Made by a program: the position numbers and the translations under genes. This document shows, piece by piece, positions 8,662 to 17,918 of a DNA stretch of 64,000 nt (positions within the stretch are counted from its first letter, which is position 1; each line of letters opens with the position of its first letter). The stretch covers positions 1 through 64,000 of the forward strand of contig JAJPHV010000112.1 of NCBI GenBank assembly GCA_021325095.1, in the 5' to 3' direction. The notes below the pieces were generated by a model, which was given only the letters and a program-made list of their open reading frames with translations, was not told the DNA's origin and ran no database searches. Source of the DNA: Chloroflexota bacterium (GTDB lineage: Bacteria > Chloroflexota > Anaerolineae > Aggregatilineales > UBA2796).

Positions 8662-9912
8662 TCAAGCACTGGCGACTTGCTGTGACTTTGCTGACTGCGT
8701 GGCCTTTCGCCGCTGGACTTGCATAACGGCCCAGCCCATAACGTATAGGCCAACCATGAACGCTTGAGCAGCAATCGTTTCGACGGCGGGATGGAAGCCT
8801 GTCAGTGTCGCCAAAAGGTAGGGTAAACGTGGAACCGATCCCACGAGCAATGTTGTACCGATAAACCCTGATTCTTGTAAGCTGTTAACCGCACTACCGA
8901 TGAAGGTGACGGAGAGGATCATGAGCAGCGTGACCGTAATCTGAAAGAAACGATGAATGGGCAGGCGGCGGCTCGTTTTAAGAATAACCCATGTAGTTGC
9001 GCCGAGCGCTACAACGCCAGCGCCAAAGCCCAACAACAGGTAGAGTTCCATGCGTGTACTCATCAGCGTCAGCACTTCATAAAACAGCGCAGTTTCCAGA
9101 CCTTCACGGTAGACCGCCGTGAAGCCAAGGATAATCAAGCCAACTGAACTTCCTGATGCCATAGCTGACCAGGCCCGCGCACGCATAAACTCCATCCAGC
9201 GCTTTTGATCCAGGCGGCGAATCAACCAGAAGTTAACCCAGAACAACACACCAACAGCGAGGAACGAAATCACCGCCTCAGAAACTTCACGTGCAAGGGG
9301 GGTGATGCGGATAAGATAATGCACAAGCAGCCATGACAAGACACTAGCAAGCACCGCAAGGCCAACACCATAGAAGATGTAACGTCCTAACGACTGGCTC
9401 TGACTGGCACGCAGATAGCCCAGCAGTGCGGCGAGAACTAGTACCGCTTCCACCCCCTCGCGGAAAATCACACTGAATCCACTGACCAGCGCCAATGTCG
9501 GAACAAGCACGCCTGCGTTGGTAAACATAGCATCTACTTCGTCTACGCCTTCGCGCACGCTCTGAGCGGCCTTTTCCACCTCAGAAGCTGGCGCACCTTG
9601 CTGCATCTTGCTACGCAGATTGGCAAAACGATATTCCAGATCGAGAGTCAGGTTGCCGTCTATTGTCCGCAGAGGAATCTCGATATTCTCAAAGTGATCC
9701 AAGTAGGCGGCCCGCGACCACTTGAATGCCGTCGGGTAATCTCCCAGACGATAGGCCCGCATGGCCTGTTGTAGCAAATCACGGATTGCCTGCGCTTCAG
9801 CAGCGACGTTCACCGCCGGGTTAGACGAGTCACCCTCTGCACGAGTTACACGAATTGGTATAGCCAGCAAAATCGCCAAAAATATTAGAAGAATGGTAAA
9901 TCCCTTATACAC
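8662..9912 (-). CDS. FTR1-family iron permease
   Basis: A 416-residue iron permease that imports Fe(III), usually together with a ferroxidase. A signal peptide (residues 1-26) leads to an external helical domain (about 30-135), then about seven membrane helices. Two REGxE iron-binding motifs are present: SVIFREGVEAVLV in the first membrane repeat and AVYREGLETALF in the second. The start is GTG 9912 with GGGGTG upstream. The gene now begins only 48 bp from IS982. The Fur-like palindrome expected at its promoter lies on the far side of that element, so present expression is uncertain or depends on the IS. A possible ferroxidase partner is the multicopper oxidase at 25288-26415, not adjacent. 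Confidence 0.9.
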   Translation of the reverse strand: MYKGFTILLIFLAILLAIPIRVTRAEGDSSNPAVNVAAEAQAIRDLLQQAMRAYRLGDYPTAFKWSRAAYLDHFENIEIPLRTIDGNLTLDLEYRFANLRSKMQQGAPASEVEKAAQSVREGVDEVDAMFTNAGVLVPTLALVSGFSVIFREGVEAVLVLAALLGYLRASQSQSLGRYIFYGVGLAVLASVLSWLLVHYLIRITPLAREVSEAVISFLAVGVLFWVNFWLIRRLDQKRWMEFMRARAWSAMASGSSVGLIILGFTAVYREGLETALFYEVLTLMSTRMELYLLLGFGAGVVALGATTWVILKTSRRLPIHRFFQITVTLLMILSVTFIGSAVNSLQESGFIGTTLLVGSVPRLPYLLATLTGFHPAVETIAAQAFMVGLYVMGWAVMQVQRRKATQSAKSQQVASA

Positions 9913-9960
9913 GTTTCACCCCATCCACGCGCTTAAACATCGAAATTGATCTTATGTGTA

Positions 9961-10867
9961 ACCCTGATTGCTAGATGAAGTCGTTCATGGAGCGCTCGTT
10001 AAAATGGGAGTTACCAGACAACCATAAAACGAGGGAGCGACATGAACGACACGTATATTGTAACGGCGTATGTGGTGATTGATGACGTGTTGAAAGGGTA
10101 TGGTTTTGAGGATGATAGTCGAGCCAGTGGTACAGCAGCGGAGATATTGACGGTGGGGGTGATAGCCGCCAAATATTTCCAGAACCATCATGAACGGGCC
10201 TTGGGCTTGATGATACGCTTGGGCTACGTCCATGGGCTGAGTGTGTCGCGCTTCAATCGACGCTTGCACGCACTGCGAGAATGGCTGTCTGGGATCATCA
10301 GCTTGGTCGCAGACCTCTACGCTCAAGGGGAAGCCTTTATCATCGACAGTATGCCCCTGCCGGTGTGCAAACGGGCGCGGGCCTCGCGTTGCAAGAAGGT
10401 ACGCGGCAAAGCCTTTTGTGGCTATTGCGCCGCCAAGAAAGAAAAGTTCTTCGGTTGGCGCTTGCACCTGATTTGTACACCTGATGGTATTCCGGTCAGT
10501 TTTGACGTGTTGCCTGCTGCCGAGCAGGATTTGACGCCTATTCATGAACTGACCGTTGCTTTGCCTGAAGGCGCGACCGTCTTTGGCGATAAGGGCTACG
10601 TTTCTGACCCTGATGCCCAGTCCATCCTGGCAGCAACTGGTATTCGCTTTGTGGCCGTCCGCCGCCGCAATATGTCTCCTAACACTTGGGCTGACGAGTT
10701 TGACCTGTACCGCTATCGCAGGCGCATTGAAACCGTCTATAGTCAATTTGAGGCTATGGGTGTTCAACGTCTTCATGCTCGTACCAATCATGGTTTTGAC
10801 CTGAAAGCCTATGCCAGCTTGCTCGCTCTGGCTTTCACTAACATCATTCCCGACTAGCAATCAGGGT
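9961..10867 (+). mobile_element. IS982-family element
   Basis: A 907-bp element bounded by the perfect 14-bp inverted repeat ACCCTGATTGCTAG (9961-9974, complement at 10854-10867). The 5-bp direct repeat GTGTA flanks it at 9956-9960 and 10868-10872. It has one intact transposase gene, on the plus strand. The same 14-bp end is found on the MITE at 22373-22508, so this element or a relative can probably mobilise that MITE. Confidence 0.93.
10042..10857 (+). CDS. IS982-family transposase
   Basis: A 271-residue IS982-type DDE transposase. The N-terminal helical half (LTVGVIAAKYFQNHH) precedes the catalytic part: FIIDSMPLPVCKRAR carries the first Asp, TVFGDKGYVSDPDAQ the second, and RYRRRIETVYSQFEAMG the Glu. 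Full length and open. The stop codon lies inside the right inverted repeat, which is common in compact IS elements. A 291-residue open frame on the opposite strand is a shadow of this gene. Confidence 0.93.
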   Translation: MNDTYIVTAYVVIDDVLKGYGFEDDSRASGTAAEILTVGVIAAKYFQNHHERALGLMIRLGYVHGLSVSRFNRRLHALREWLSGIISLVADLYAQGEAFIIDSMPLPVCKRARASRCKKVRGKAFCGYCAAKKEKFFGWRLHLICTPDGIPVSFDVLPAAEQDLTPIHELTVALPEGATVFGDKGYVSDPDAQSILAATGIRFVAVRRRNMSPNTWADEFDLYRYRRRIETVYSQFEAMGVQRLHARTNHGFDLKAYASLLALAFTNIIPD

Positions 10868-10948
10868 GTGTACTCACGTATCGGATAATCGGTTAGGGAG
10901 ATCGACGTAAAATCTGTAAACATTTTTGCTACCAAATGCCACTGCTAT

Positions 10949-10963
10949 TGCAAATCATTTGCA
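10949..10963. promoter_or_regulatory. Fur-like 7-1-7 palindrome, originally upstream of ftr1
   Basis: TGCAAATCATTTGCA is a perfect 7-1-7 inverted repeat, extending to TTGCAAATCATTTGCAA at 10948-10964. The 7-1-7 architecture is standard for Fur-family regulators. A nearly identical site lies in front of feoB at 36358-36372. Without IS982 it would lie about 140 bp upstream of ftr1, a suitable promoter position. It could also serve another minus-strand or plus-strand unit, but only ftr1 fits an iron role. Confidence 0.6.
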
Positions 10964-11170
10964 ACAAGCAGAAGTATAGGCGATGCAGGCTTGTGCAGTC
11001 AATCACTCATGTTATGATCGGATTTTCACAGGCGGTTATCGCATTTTAATGGGGATGAATATTTATGTGAATAGCAGGCTAACTCATCACAACTAGAAGA
11101 ATGGGCAGATCTGACTAAACCAATCGTTCCATCTTCAGTTAGTCAGGGCAGCAACGGCGATGCAGCCTGC

Positions 11171-12109
11171 TCACTGACGCGATAGGCAATTGCCCACTTC
11201 ACTTAAAGGCAGAGTGCCATCAAAAAACTGTGTGGCGCACACTTCCAACTGGTAGCTAAACAGCGCATTGGCTGCGCCAAATTGCGAGATACGTTGTAGT
11301 TCGCCAGTGAAGACCAAAACACCAATCACAATCATCATGACACCGCTCATATATTTAAGCATTCCCAAATGCCGTTTGAAGCGACGAAGCAGACCTTGCG
11401 TCTGGTCTAAGGCCAGAGCTGTAATAATAAAGGGAATACCTAACCCCAGGGAGTACATTGCCATCAATCCGCCCGCCTGAAATATGTTTTTGTTGTTAAT
11501 TGCCATTGTCAAGATTGTGCCATAAATCGGGCCGATACAGGGTGTCCAGCCTGCTGCGAAGATAATACCCATCAGACTCGAACTTAGTAAACCATAATCA
11601 CGCGACAGCACGAGTTGGGGGCGCGTATCGGCGTACAGAAGACCATGCAACCACGATAGACCATGCTTGATCCGAAATCCTGTAGACCCCAGGCGCTCTA
11701 AACCAGCACGACATTCCAACCAACGTAAGACCATTCCGAGTACCCCAATGAAATGGAGTCCAAATAAGATGATCAGAATGCCACCTACTCGCGGAATGAT
11801 GACACGCTGTAGATCGTACACCGCTGACGATAGAAGCCGCGTTCCTGCCGTTACAGCTAACCCAAAGACAACAAACACAAAGGTAAAACCCACAACAAAC
11901 GCAATTCCATGCAGAGCCATCTGGAATCGATGTTTGCGAACAATTTCGGCTGTTGTTCTGGCTTCATTCGCATTAGCTCCAACGATAGCCTTGGCAGTAA
12001 CACGATTGCCCATGTAGCCAACATAAGCAGGAACCAACGGTAAAACGCATGGCGAAACAAACGATAGAAAACCAGCTATAAAGGCCAACCACACTGTCAC
12101 ATTGATCAT
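11171..12109 (-). CDS. ccdA: CcdA/DsbD-type thiol-electron transporter (copy 1)
   Basis: A 312-residue membrane protein of the CcdA family, which carries electrons from cytoplasmic thioredoxin across the membrane to exported thiols, for example during cytochrome c maturation. Two redox cysteine sites are visible: FVSPCVLPLVPAYVG in helix 1 and GWTPCIGPIYG in helix 4. About seven helices are predicted. Beyond the usual CcdA length there is a C-terminal tail with two further cysteines (EVCATQFF and GNCLSRQ). The same tail occurs in the paralogue at 51536-52480, to which the protein is closely similar throughout. ATG 12109 has GAGGAC upstream. Confidence 0.9.
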   Translation of the reverse strand: MINVTVWLAFIAGFLSFVSPCVLPLVPAYVGYMGNRVTAKAIVGANANEARTTAEIVRKHRFQMALHGIAFVVGFTFVFVVFGLAVTAGTRLLSSAVYDLQRVIIPRVGGILIILFGLHFIGVLGMVLRWLECRAGLERLGSTGFRIKHGLSWLHGLLYADTRPQLVLSRDYGLLSSSLMGIIFAAGWTPCIGPIYGTILTMAINNKNIFQAGGLMAMYSLGLGIPFIITALALDQTQGLLRRFKRHLGMLKYMSGVMMIVIGVLVFTGELQRISQFGAANALFSYQLEVCATQFFDGTLPLSEVGNCLSRQ

Positions 12110-12266
12110 TCTTATGTCCTCTAATCAGCTAACCACAGACTCAGCGGTGATCAACGTTACTTGGTAACTCAATATGTCAACACGAATCGAACAGAAACCC
12201 AATCCTCACGCAACTCTTTAGATCGCGCGTGGAACAATCAGATAAAGCCATTCAGCATGATTGTTA

Positions 12267-13439
12267 TTACGCCCATCGAACTTGAACCGAAGTTCCAACC
12301 TCTGCCCATTTGAACAGCCAGAGCGCTTCCTCCGTCGGCATGTTGACACAACCATGACTCATCGGTCGTCCAAAATTGTTATGCCAGTACGTTCCGTGAA
12401 AGCTATAACCTTGATAAAAGTACATTACCCAGGGAACGCCAGGCAGATAATATCCAGGGCCAGTCATCAACTGTGCAGTGTATTTTACGTAGATTTTAAA
12501 ATCGCCCTGCACTGTAGGTGTAGCTGGCAGTCCAATTGATACCAACACATTACGCACCAATTGCCCGTTTTCATAAGCGTAAACACGCTGTTCACGGAGA
12601 ATGACTACAATCAGTTTACCAGAATCACCTGGCGGATTGGGGCCGGGCGGTACTCCCTGACTGGTCGTCATCATCGTCGGATTGCTGTCCGATGCCGGGA
12701 TCGTAAGTACCATTCCGGCGTAGATCGTGTTTGGGTCTGTAATGTTATTTGCTGCGGCAATCGTCGGCCACGAAATGCCGTATATACAGCCAATGGCGGC
12801 TAACCCCTCACCTGGCTTCACAATATGCGTTCTGACACCGGTGGTCGAAACATTCGACTGTGCAGGTGGTTGTACAATGGCGGTTGGCGGAATTGGTGTA
12901 GGTGAAACGGCTGTTGGCCCAACGATTGGCTGAGATGCGGACATATCCGGTACTGTCGCGCTACCAGCAGGAGCGGCCACACCCGGAATGACAAGGCGCT
13001 GGCCTGGCTCAATGTGATTGGGATTTGTGATACCGTTGGCATTCACAAGAGCTTGCCAGGCGATCCCAAATTTGCGGGCAATGATGTTTAGGGTATCACC
13101 TGGCTGAACCGTGTAATAAACAGGACCCACATTCACGCTTTGGGTTTCGGGCTGTGGTTGGACAGGCTGCTGGTTCTGCACTGACGCAGAGATTTGCCCC
13201 GGAATTGCTAACACTTGACCGGCGTAAATGCGGGTGGGATCGCTGATGTTGTTAATGGCAGCAATTGCTTCAACCGTCACGCCATAACGGAGCGCAATGC
13301 GGAACAACGTCTCGCCGGGCTGCACAATATGGACCTGCCCCTGAGCGTAAACAGTTTGGGATGGCAGCGGGAATAAGGAACAGATGAGCAACAACGTCGT
13401 AATAATGATGAGGTATCGCCTATACATTGCAGTAGCCAT
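12267..13439 (-). CDS. LysM-repeat L,D-transpeptidase
   Basis: A 390-residue exported enzyme. A signal peptide (to VYAQG) is followed by three LysM peptidoglycan-binding repeats (HIVQPGETLFRIALRYG, YTVQPGDTLNIIARKFG, HIVKPGEGLAAIGCIYG) separated by Pro/Thr/Gln-rich linkers, then a YkuD L,D-transpeptidase domain ending HGTYWHNNFGRPMSHGCVNM, which supplies the catalytic His and Cys. It makes 3-3 cross-links or anchors proteins in peptidoglycan. ATG 13439 has a perfect AGGAGG site. The gene lies 59 bp behind the M23 gene, in the same direction as the VanW gene, forming a wall-remodelling operon. A frameshifted paralogue is at 56853-57950. Confidence 0.92.
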   Translation of the reverse strand: MATAMYRRYLIIITTLLLICSLFPLPSQTVYAQGQVHIVQPGETLFRIALRYGVTVEAIAAINNISDPTRIYAGQVLAIPGQISASVQNQQPVQPQPETQSVNVGPVYYTVQPGDTLNIIARKFGIAWQALVNANGITNPNHIEPGQRLVIPGVAAPAGSATVPDMSASQPIVGPTAVSPTPIPPTAIVQPPAQSNVSTTGVRTHIVKPGEGLAAIGCIYGISWPTIAAANNITDPNTIYAGMVLTIPASDSNPTMMTTSQGVPPGPNPPGDSGKLIVVILREQRVYAYENGQLVRNVLVSIGLPATPTVQGDFKIYVKYTAQLMTGPGYYLPGVPWVMYFYQGYSFHGTYWHNNFGRPMSHGCVNMPTEEALWLFKWAEVGTSVQVRWA

Positions 13440-13498
13440 AGGATATCCTCCTAAACTGGATAAACATTCCCGGCTGAATTCAACCGCAGCTTCACGTT

Positions 13499-14827
13499 TC
13501 AAAACGCCAAGTACTGCGTGGGGTTTACAGGCTCTCCACCAGGACGAGTTTCAAAGTGCAGGTGCGGGCCACTTGAATTGCCTGTTGACCCGACAGCGCC
13601 AACGGGTGTCCCGGCATTAACAAACTGTCCGCATCTTACGTTGATGCGGCTCATGTGTGCATATAGGGTGAGCAGGTTGCCATGTGCCAGCACGACACTA
13701 TAACCGTATCCCCAGTTGCTCCACCCAGCGAAAATCACTGTCCCATTTGCTGCTGCGAAAACAGGCGTTCCTGTTGGTGCAGCGAGGTCGATAGCGCTGT
13801 GACCTGCATAAAAACCTTGTTTCACCTGGTAACTGCCTAATGGAACACGAAGTGGACCACCGCCACTATTGGGTTGATAGCCGCACGATCCTGGCCCGCC
13901 GCCAAATGATACTTCACCATTAGCATTGATGCTGGCTCCAGAGCCACCAGTCACTGCCGCTTTTGCTGGCCTGAACGTTGTACCAGGATTCCAGTAGACA
14001 GCTTTTTTGGCGCTCGTTCCACCAGGAATAATCACCTTGAATCCAGTGGGCAAGAGCGTATCAGGTCTCGCTCTCTGAAGGTTGTTGTAATCCGAGTCGA
14101 TGATGACGTAAGGTGAAACCTTATATTTATCGGCGATAGATTGGATGGTTTCGTCACTCTGTGTTTTGTGCAGCACACCACTTTCCGGCAAAATCGTGAG
14201 CTGATCGCCAGGTAGTAGTCGGTTGACATATATATCGTCATTGGCCCAGACAATCGTATCTGTTGAAATGCCGAAGCGTGTAGCGATTTTATCTAGCGTG
14301 TCGCCGGGTTGAATTGTGTAGGAAATTAGGGTGGGGCGAGAACGTGGCGGTGCAATTGTGTACGCGGTTTGCTGGCGGTAGAGCCGATCCGGTGGCGGCG
14401 CTGTGTCTCCAGGCTGCATCAGCAGTTCAGCAACTACATCTGGCGGAACTGCTGTATCAGTTGTCTCAACGGCGGATGGAAGGGGGAGAAGAGGCGTAGA
14501 TGTAGCGACGTTTGTCGGTGAAGCAGAAGGTAGCAGAATGGCAGGGTCATTACTTTTTGGCACAGTTTGGGTACTGGGCTGTATGTAGATTACACCTGCG
14601 ATGAGCGTGATCAGCAGTGCTGCGCCCAAGATCAGACGATTTAACCATAACATTCCACGGTTTGATCGGTTCCTGTCTGTTGTAAGACGAGGATTTGTCC
14701 TGTATGTCTCACGCCGCAGTACGCCTGTTGGCGACGTATCTTCCGGGTCAAAAGGTGGCTCTCGAAAAACGGCCATTTCCTCCATTGGCAAATCACTATC
14801 GGAATGGTATTTGTTTGTAGGTGACAT
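13499..14827 (-). CDS. LysM-containing M23 peptidoglycan endopeptidase
   Basis: A 442-residue protein with one membrane anchor (about residues 60-80), a Pro/Thr-rich linker, two LysM-like repeats (YTIQPGDTLDKIATRFG, then HKTQSDETIQSIADKYKV) and a C-terminal M23 (LytM-like) metallopeptidase domain. Zinc-site motifs are GHSAIDLAAPTGTPV and GPHLHFETR. The HxxxD and HxH motifs are complete, so the enzyme should be active in cleaving peptide cross-links outside the cell. It lies between the VanW and L,D-transpeptidase genes with short spacers and the same strand. Confidence 0.92.
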   Translation of the reverse strand: MSPTNKYHSDSDLPMEEMAVFREPPFDPEDTSPTGVLRRETYRTNPRLTTDRNRSNRGMLWLNRLILGAALLITLIAGVIYIQPSTQTVPKSNDPAILLPSASPTNVATSTPLLPLPSAVETTDTAVPPDVVAELLMQPGDTAPPPDRLYRQQTAYTIAPPRSRPTLISYTIQPGDTLDKIATRFGISTDTIVWANDDIYVNRLLPGDQLTILPESGVLHKTQSDETIQSIADKYKVSPYVIIDSDYNNLQRARPDTLLPTGFKVIIPGGTSAKKAVYWNPGTTFRPAKAAVTGGSGASINANGEVSFGGGPGSCGYQPNSGGGPLRVPLGSYQVKQGFYAGHSAIDLAAPTGTPVFAAANGTVIFAGWSNWGYGYSVVLAHGNLLTLYAHMSRINVRCGQFVNAGTPVGAVGSTGNSSGPHLHFETRPGGEPVNPTQYLAF

Positions 14828-14885
14828 CCCTTAACCTCAAATGAAATCAATGCGGTGGCAGCGTCCGCTATAGAAAAGATAATGC

Positions 14886-16799
14886 TCATCGCTTGGGTGC
14901 GTAGCCCGGTGCCACCTGGATAATTGCCCCCCAGGGCAAATAATGGCTGAAAAATACCTCGCGATTGACAACAATTTGTCCATTTTGTTTTATGGTACGG
15001 TAGACACGCGCATCCACTCCATCAACTGCACCGTCGATCTGACGCTGCTGGCCTGGCTTCAAGTCAGCCGCCTCCTGGTAACGGGTAGGTCCAGACGGCA
15101 CGGGATTGCTCAATGTTGGTCCTTCTTTGGTCACCACACGCCCCATGCTTGTACTATAAAAGCGAAAGGTCAAAGATTGCCGGCTTGCGCTGTACGTGCT
15201 TGTGATCAAAATGTGGTACGGCGTATCATTTACGAATTTCAGATCAACAATCGGTGAGTAAACTGTCGCGTCAAGCCCCACACCGCCACTGTACTGCTGT
15301 CCGTTCGCAATCGCGCTGCCTGTCTCGTAGTAACCCACACGATAGCCATGCGCGTAACGCTCCTTAATCGACAATCCTGCAAAGAAGGCAGCTTGAAATA
15401 CGGTTGACGACACCTGGCAAACACCACCGCCTACCCCTTGTATCGTCTGATTACCGTAGATCACCAACCCGGTCTGGAAGCCGCTTTCGGGGCTGACGTC
15501 ACCCAGGTATTTATTGAACGAGAATTCCTCACCCGGGGCAATGACAATGCCCTGAAAGCGAGATGCGGCTACCTGAATGTTGGTGCGCCGCTCGGCAGTG
15601 GAACCGTAAAAGAAGGTCGTCGCCTGCACAATTTGCTCCTTGATTCCAAGCTGCTCCGCTGTAGACTGGCTACTGATTTTGGCAGGGTTTTTAAGGAAGA
15701 CCAGGGGTACGCGGCGATTTTCCTTCTTGAGAACACTATCTCGAATAATTTTCAAGGTAGCCTCTACGTCTAAAGTACGTCCGTCGACGCTATCGGTCGT
15801 GACCTGAAGTTGTCCAGTAGTATCATCAAATAGAAATCGTGCGTTGACTGGTTCCACGCTTAACTGCGGAGACAATTGCTCAAGAAACGTTTTGAGTGGT
15901 TCTACATTCACCTTTGTTTCATAATGAGCAGCGCCGTTCGCTTCGTCTACGCGGACAATACCGATCAATCCGGCAATAAAACCCGGGCTAATCTGCCAGG
16001 GGCCAGGGTCTTTTGTTGTTGCTGTCTCTACATAGATTTGGATGGGTGAAGCAACCGCAGCGCGTATCTGAGACGCAACCACTTCTGAGTCGCGGAGTGC
16101 AGGTTGTGTCTCCTTAATAGCCAACTTTATTTCAGCGCCTGTATTCATTTGGAGTATCACGGGTCGTAGGATGCCAAGCGTGGTCGGTATGTCCAGATCT
16201 CGTCCAATCTGGCTGGGGGTGGTTGCCACAGTTGTTCCGTTCAACGTGATTGTCGCGTCCCGAACTGGCCTATTGATTTCTGTTGCAATCTTTTGGAGAA
16301 AAGCAGCGGCCCTAGATTCATCAAAAACAACGATGGGTTGGATAACATGCCCATTCAGCCAGGCATCTACCTGACTGGTTAAGTTCAACAACAATTCGCT
16401 ACCTCGCCCAATCCTGTAGGCTTCGTCGATGGTCGTGGTTGGATCAAAACTAACGCCGAGATCGACAGCCGAGATTTGCCACGCTTTCTGTCCGTCACGA
16501 AAGGTGAATACGGCATCCTTACTATAAGTGTATCGGGCAGAAAGCGCTTCAACCGCCTGCTGCTTGGTGAGACCGGACAATTTCACACCAAAAGACGAGA
16601 CGCCGGGGTAGATTAATCCGTTGTAGCGGAGTTGGTGAATAGCTATATAGAGTACCGCTAACAGGATCAGTAAGAGTAAAGCAGAAGTGCCGAGAAGCGA
16701 TAGACGGACCATCCACGTCCAGATAGGTGCGGTTCCTGTGTATCGAGAAGACTGCTCTGGCTGATTATGAGCAGCCTGTGTGCTATGGATCGTCTCCAT
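14886..16799 (-). CDS. VanW family protein with peptidoglycan-binding and G5-like parts
   Basis: A 637-residue protein with a single N-terminal membrane helix (about 30-52), two repeats of the PG_binding_4 type (YPGVSSFGVKLSGLTKQQAV and later segments), and a VanW domain (about 410-545) marked by AASRFQGIVIAPGEEFSFN and GVGGGVCQVSSTVFQAAF. A short C-terminal G5-like segment follows. VanW proteins are wall-associated; their biochemistry is unresolved. The gene heads a minus-strand operon with the M23 and L,D-transpeptidase genes. Confidence 0.88.
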   Translation of the reverse strand: METIHSTQAAHNQPEQSSRYTGTAPIWTWMVRLSLLGTSALLLLILLAVLYIAIHQLRYNGLIYPGVSSFGVKLSGLTKQQAVEALSARYTYSKDAVFTFRDGQKAWQISAVDLGVSFDPTTTIDEAYRIGRGSELLLNLTSQVDAWLNGHVIQPIVVFDESRAAAFLQKIATEINRPVRDATITLNGTTVATTPSQIGRDLDIPTTLGILRPVILQMNTGAEIKLAIKETQPALRDSEVVASQIRAAVASPIQIYVETATTKDPGPWQISPGFIAGLIGIVRVDEANGAAHYETKVNVEPLKTFLEQLSPQLSVEPVNARFLFDDTTGQLQVTTDSVDGRTLDVEATLKIIRDSVLKKENRRVPLVFLKNPAKISSQSTAEQLGIKEQIVQATTFFYGSTAERRTNIQVAASRFQGIVIAPGEEFSFNKYLGDVSPESGFQTGLVIYGNQTIQGVGGGVCQVSSTVFQAAFFAGLSIKERYAHGYRVGYYETGSAIANGQQYSGGVGLDATVYSPIVDLKFVNDTPYHILITSTYSASRQSLTFRFYSTSMGRVVTKEGPTLSNPVPSGPTRYQEAADLKPGQQRQIDGAVDGVDARVYRTIKQNGQIVVNREVFFSHYLPWGAIIQVAPGYAPKR

Positions 16800-17030
16800 A
16801 TGAATTTTGCGGCGCAGTTGCCCTAGCGCAGCCTGAACCGCATCCTGCCTTTCTGTCTATGATCTCCAACTATGGATGGTCCGCTACCGGCAAAAACAGT
16901 ATTGGGCGTTTCTGATCTCGAAAAGTTTACAAGTGGCAGTTCCCCACCGAGCAAGCTCCGTCAAGAGCAAATGTAAGCTAAACTAGGCGCTGAATGATCC
17001 TTACACAAACGCTCTTGAGAGGTTGGTGCA

Positions 17031-17756
17031 ATGTCCTTCCAAAACATTTTTCTTTACACCTTAGTTCCCGCTGTTGCGGTGGTCATCGGTAGTATTATTG
17101 CTGCATTCCGCACACCAGGAGCGACTGTACGCAGTGCCATTCAGCATTTAGCCGCTGGAATCGTATTTGCTGCTGTCAGCGTCGAATTGTTACCTGATAT
17201 AAAGCACGAGCGATTGCCGCTGCCAATCATTGTTGGATTCATGATTGGTGTTGGCACCATGTTAGGATTACGTCGCTTAACAGCTAAAGTCGGCAAAGAT
17301 GGTGAAACGCAAACCAGACGGCCGACGAGCCTCATTACAAACGTGGCGCTGGACATTTTTATCGATGGCCTCCTCGTCGGGATTAGCTTCGCTGTCGGAG
17401 CTACCCAGGGAGCCTTGCTGACATTTGCGCTGACCATTGAGATTCTGTTTCTTGGCCTATCCGTATCAGCCGCACTGTGTAGAGCGGAAATGCCGCGAAG
17501 TAGGGTTATTGTCACCTCTGTTGGGTTTGCGGCGTTGTTTCTGGTGGGCGCATTTTCGGGAGCTACCGTCTTTAGCACACTCAAAGGTCCAGCTTTTACC
17601 ATTGTTCTCGCTTTCGGATTAGCGGCTCTCCTCTATCTTGTTACGGAGGAACTCCTGGCCGAGGCCCATGAAACGTCCGACACTCTCTTAACGACGACCA
17701 CCTTTTTTGTAGGATTCCTGCTGCTTCTCGTTATTTCAACCCTTGCCGAAAGTTGA
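17031..17756 (+). CDS. ZIP-family metal transporter
   Basis: A 241-residue membrane protein with about eight helices. ZIP signatures include AIQHLAAGIVFAAVSVELLPD and ALDIFIDGLLVGISFAVG, the metal-binding helices 4 and 5 in variant form (Asp instead of the usual His-Asn), and EELLAEAHE near the end. It probably imports divalent metal, but the direction and metal cannot be told from sequence. GAGAGG precedes ATG. It converges on dsbA at 17919, with a hairpin between. Confidence 0.78.
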   Translation: MSFQNIFLYTLVPAVAVVIGSIIAAFRTPGATVRSAIQHLAAGIVFAAVSVELLPDIKHERLPLPIIVGFMIGVGTMLGLRRLTAKVGKDGETQTRRPTSLITNVALDIFIDGLLVGISFAVGATQGALLTFALTIEILFLGLSVSAALCRAEMPRSRVIVTSVGFAALFLVGAFSGATVFSTLKGPAFTIVLAFGLAALLYLVTEELLAEAHETSDTLLTTTTFFVGFLLLLVISTLAES

Positions 17757-17862
17757 AGCGTAGGGAAATCGCGTAATTACGGCAAATCCGATATACCTCC
17801 CCAACTGAATAAGCAGCGGGATCGGAACCCGCCGCAAGAGATACCCTAAAAAGTTAGCATGT

Positions 17863-17891
17863 GGGCTGAGTCATCAACTCACTCTCAGCCC
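17863..17891. terminator. Hairpin between convergent ZIP and dsbA genes
   Basis: GGGCTGAG (17863-17870) pairs with CTCAGCCC (17884-17891) around a 13-nt loop. It lies 107 bp past the ZIP gene stop and 28 bp past the dsbA stop on the other strand. Reading the minus strand, ACATGCTAACTTTTT follows, so it is most likely the dsbA terminator and may act in both directions. Confidence 0.5.
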
Positions 17892-17918
17892 GCGCAACAC
17901 ATCCCCGTGATTCTGCGA

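Noticed and set aside
9985-10860. A 291-residue minus-strand frame opposite the IS982 transposase
   Set aside because: It is the antisense shadow of a clearly recognised transposase and has no domain of its own.
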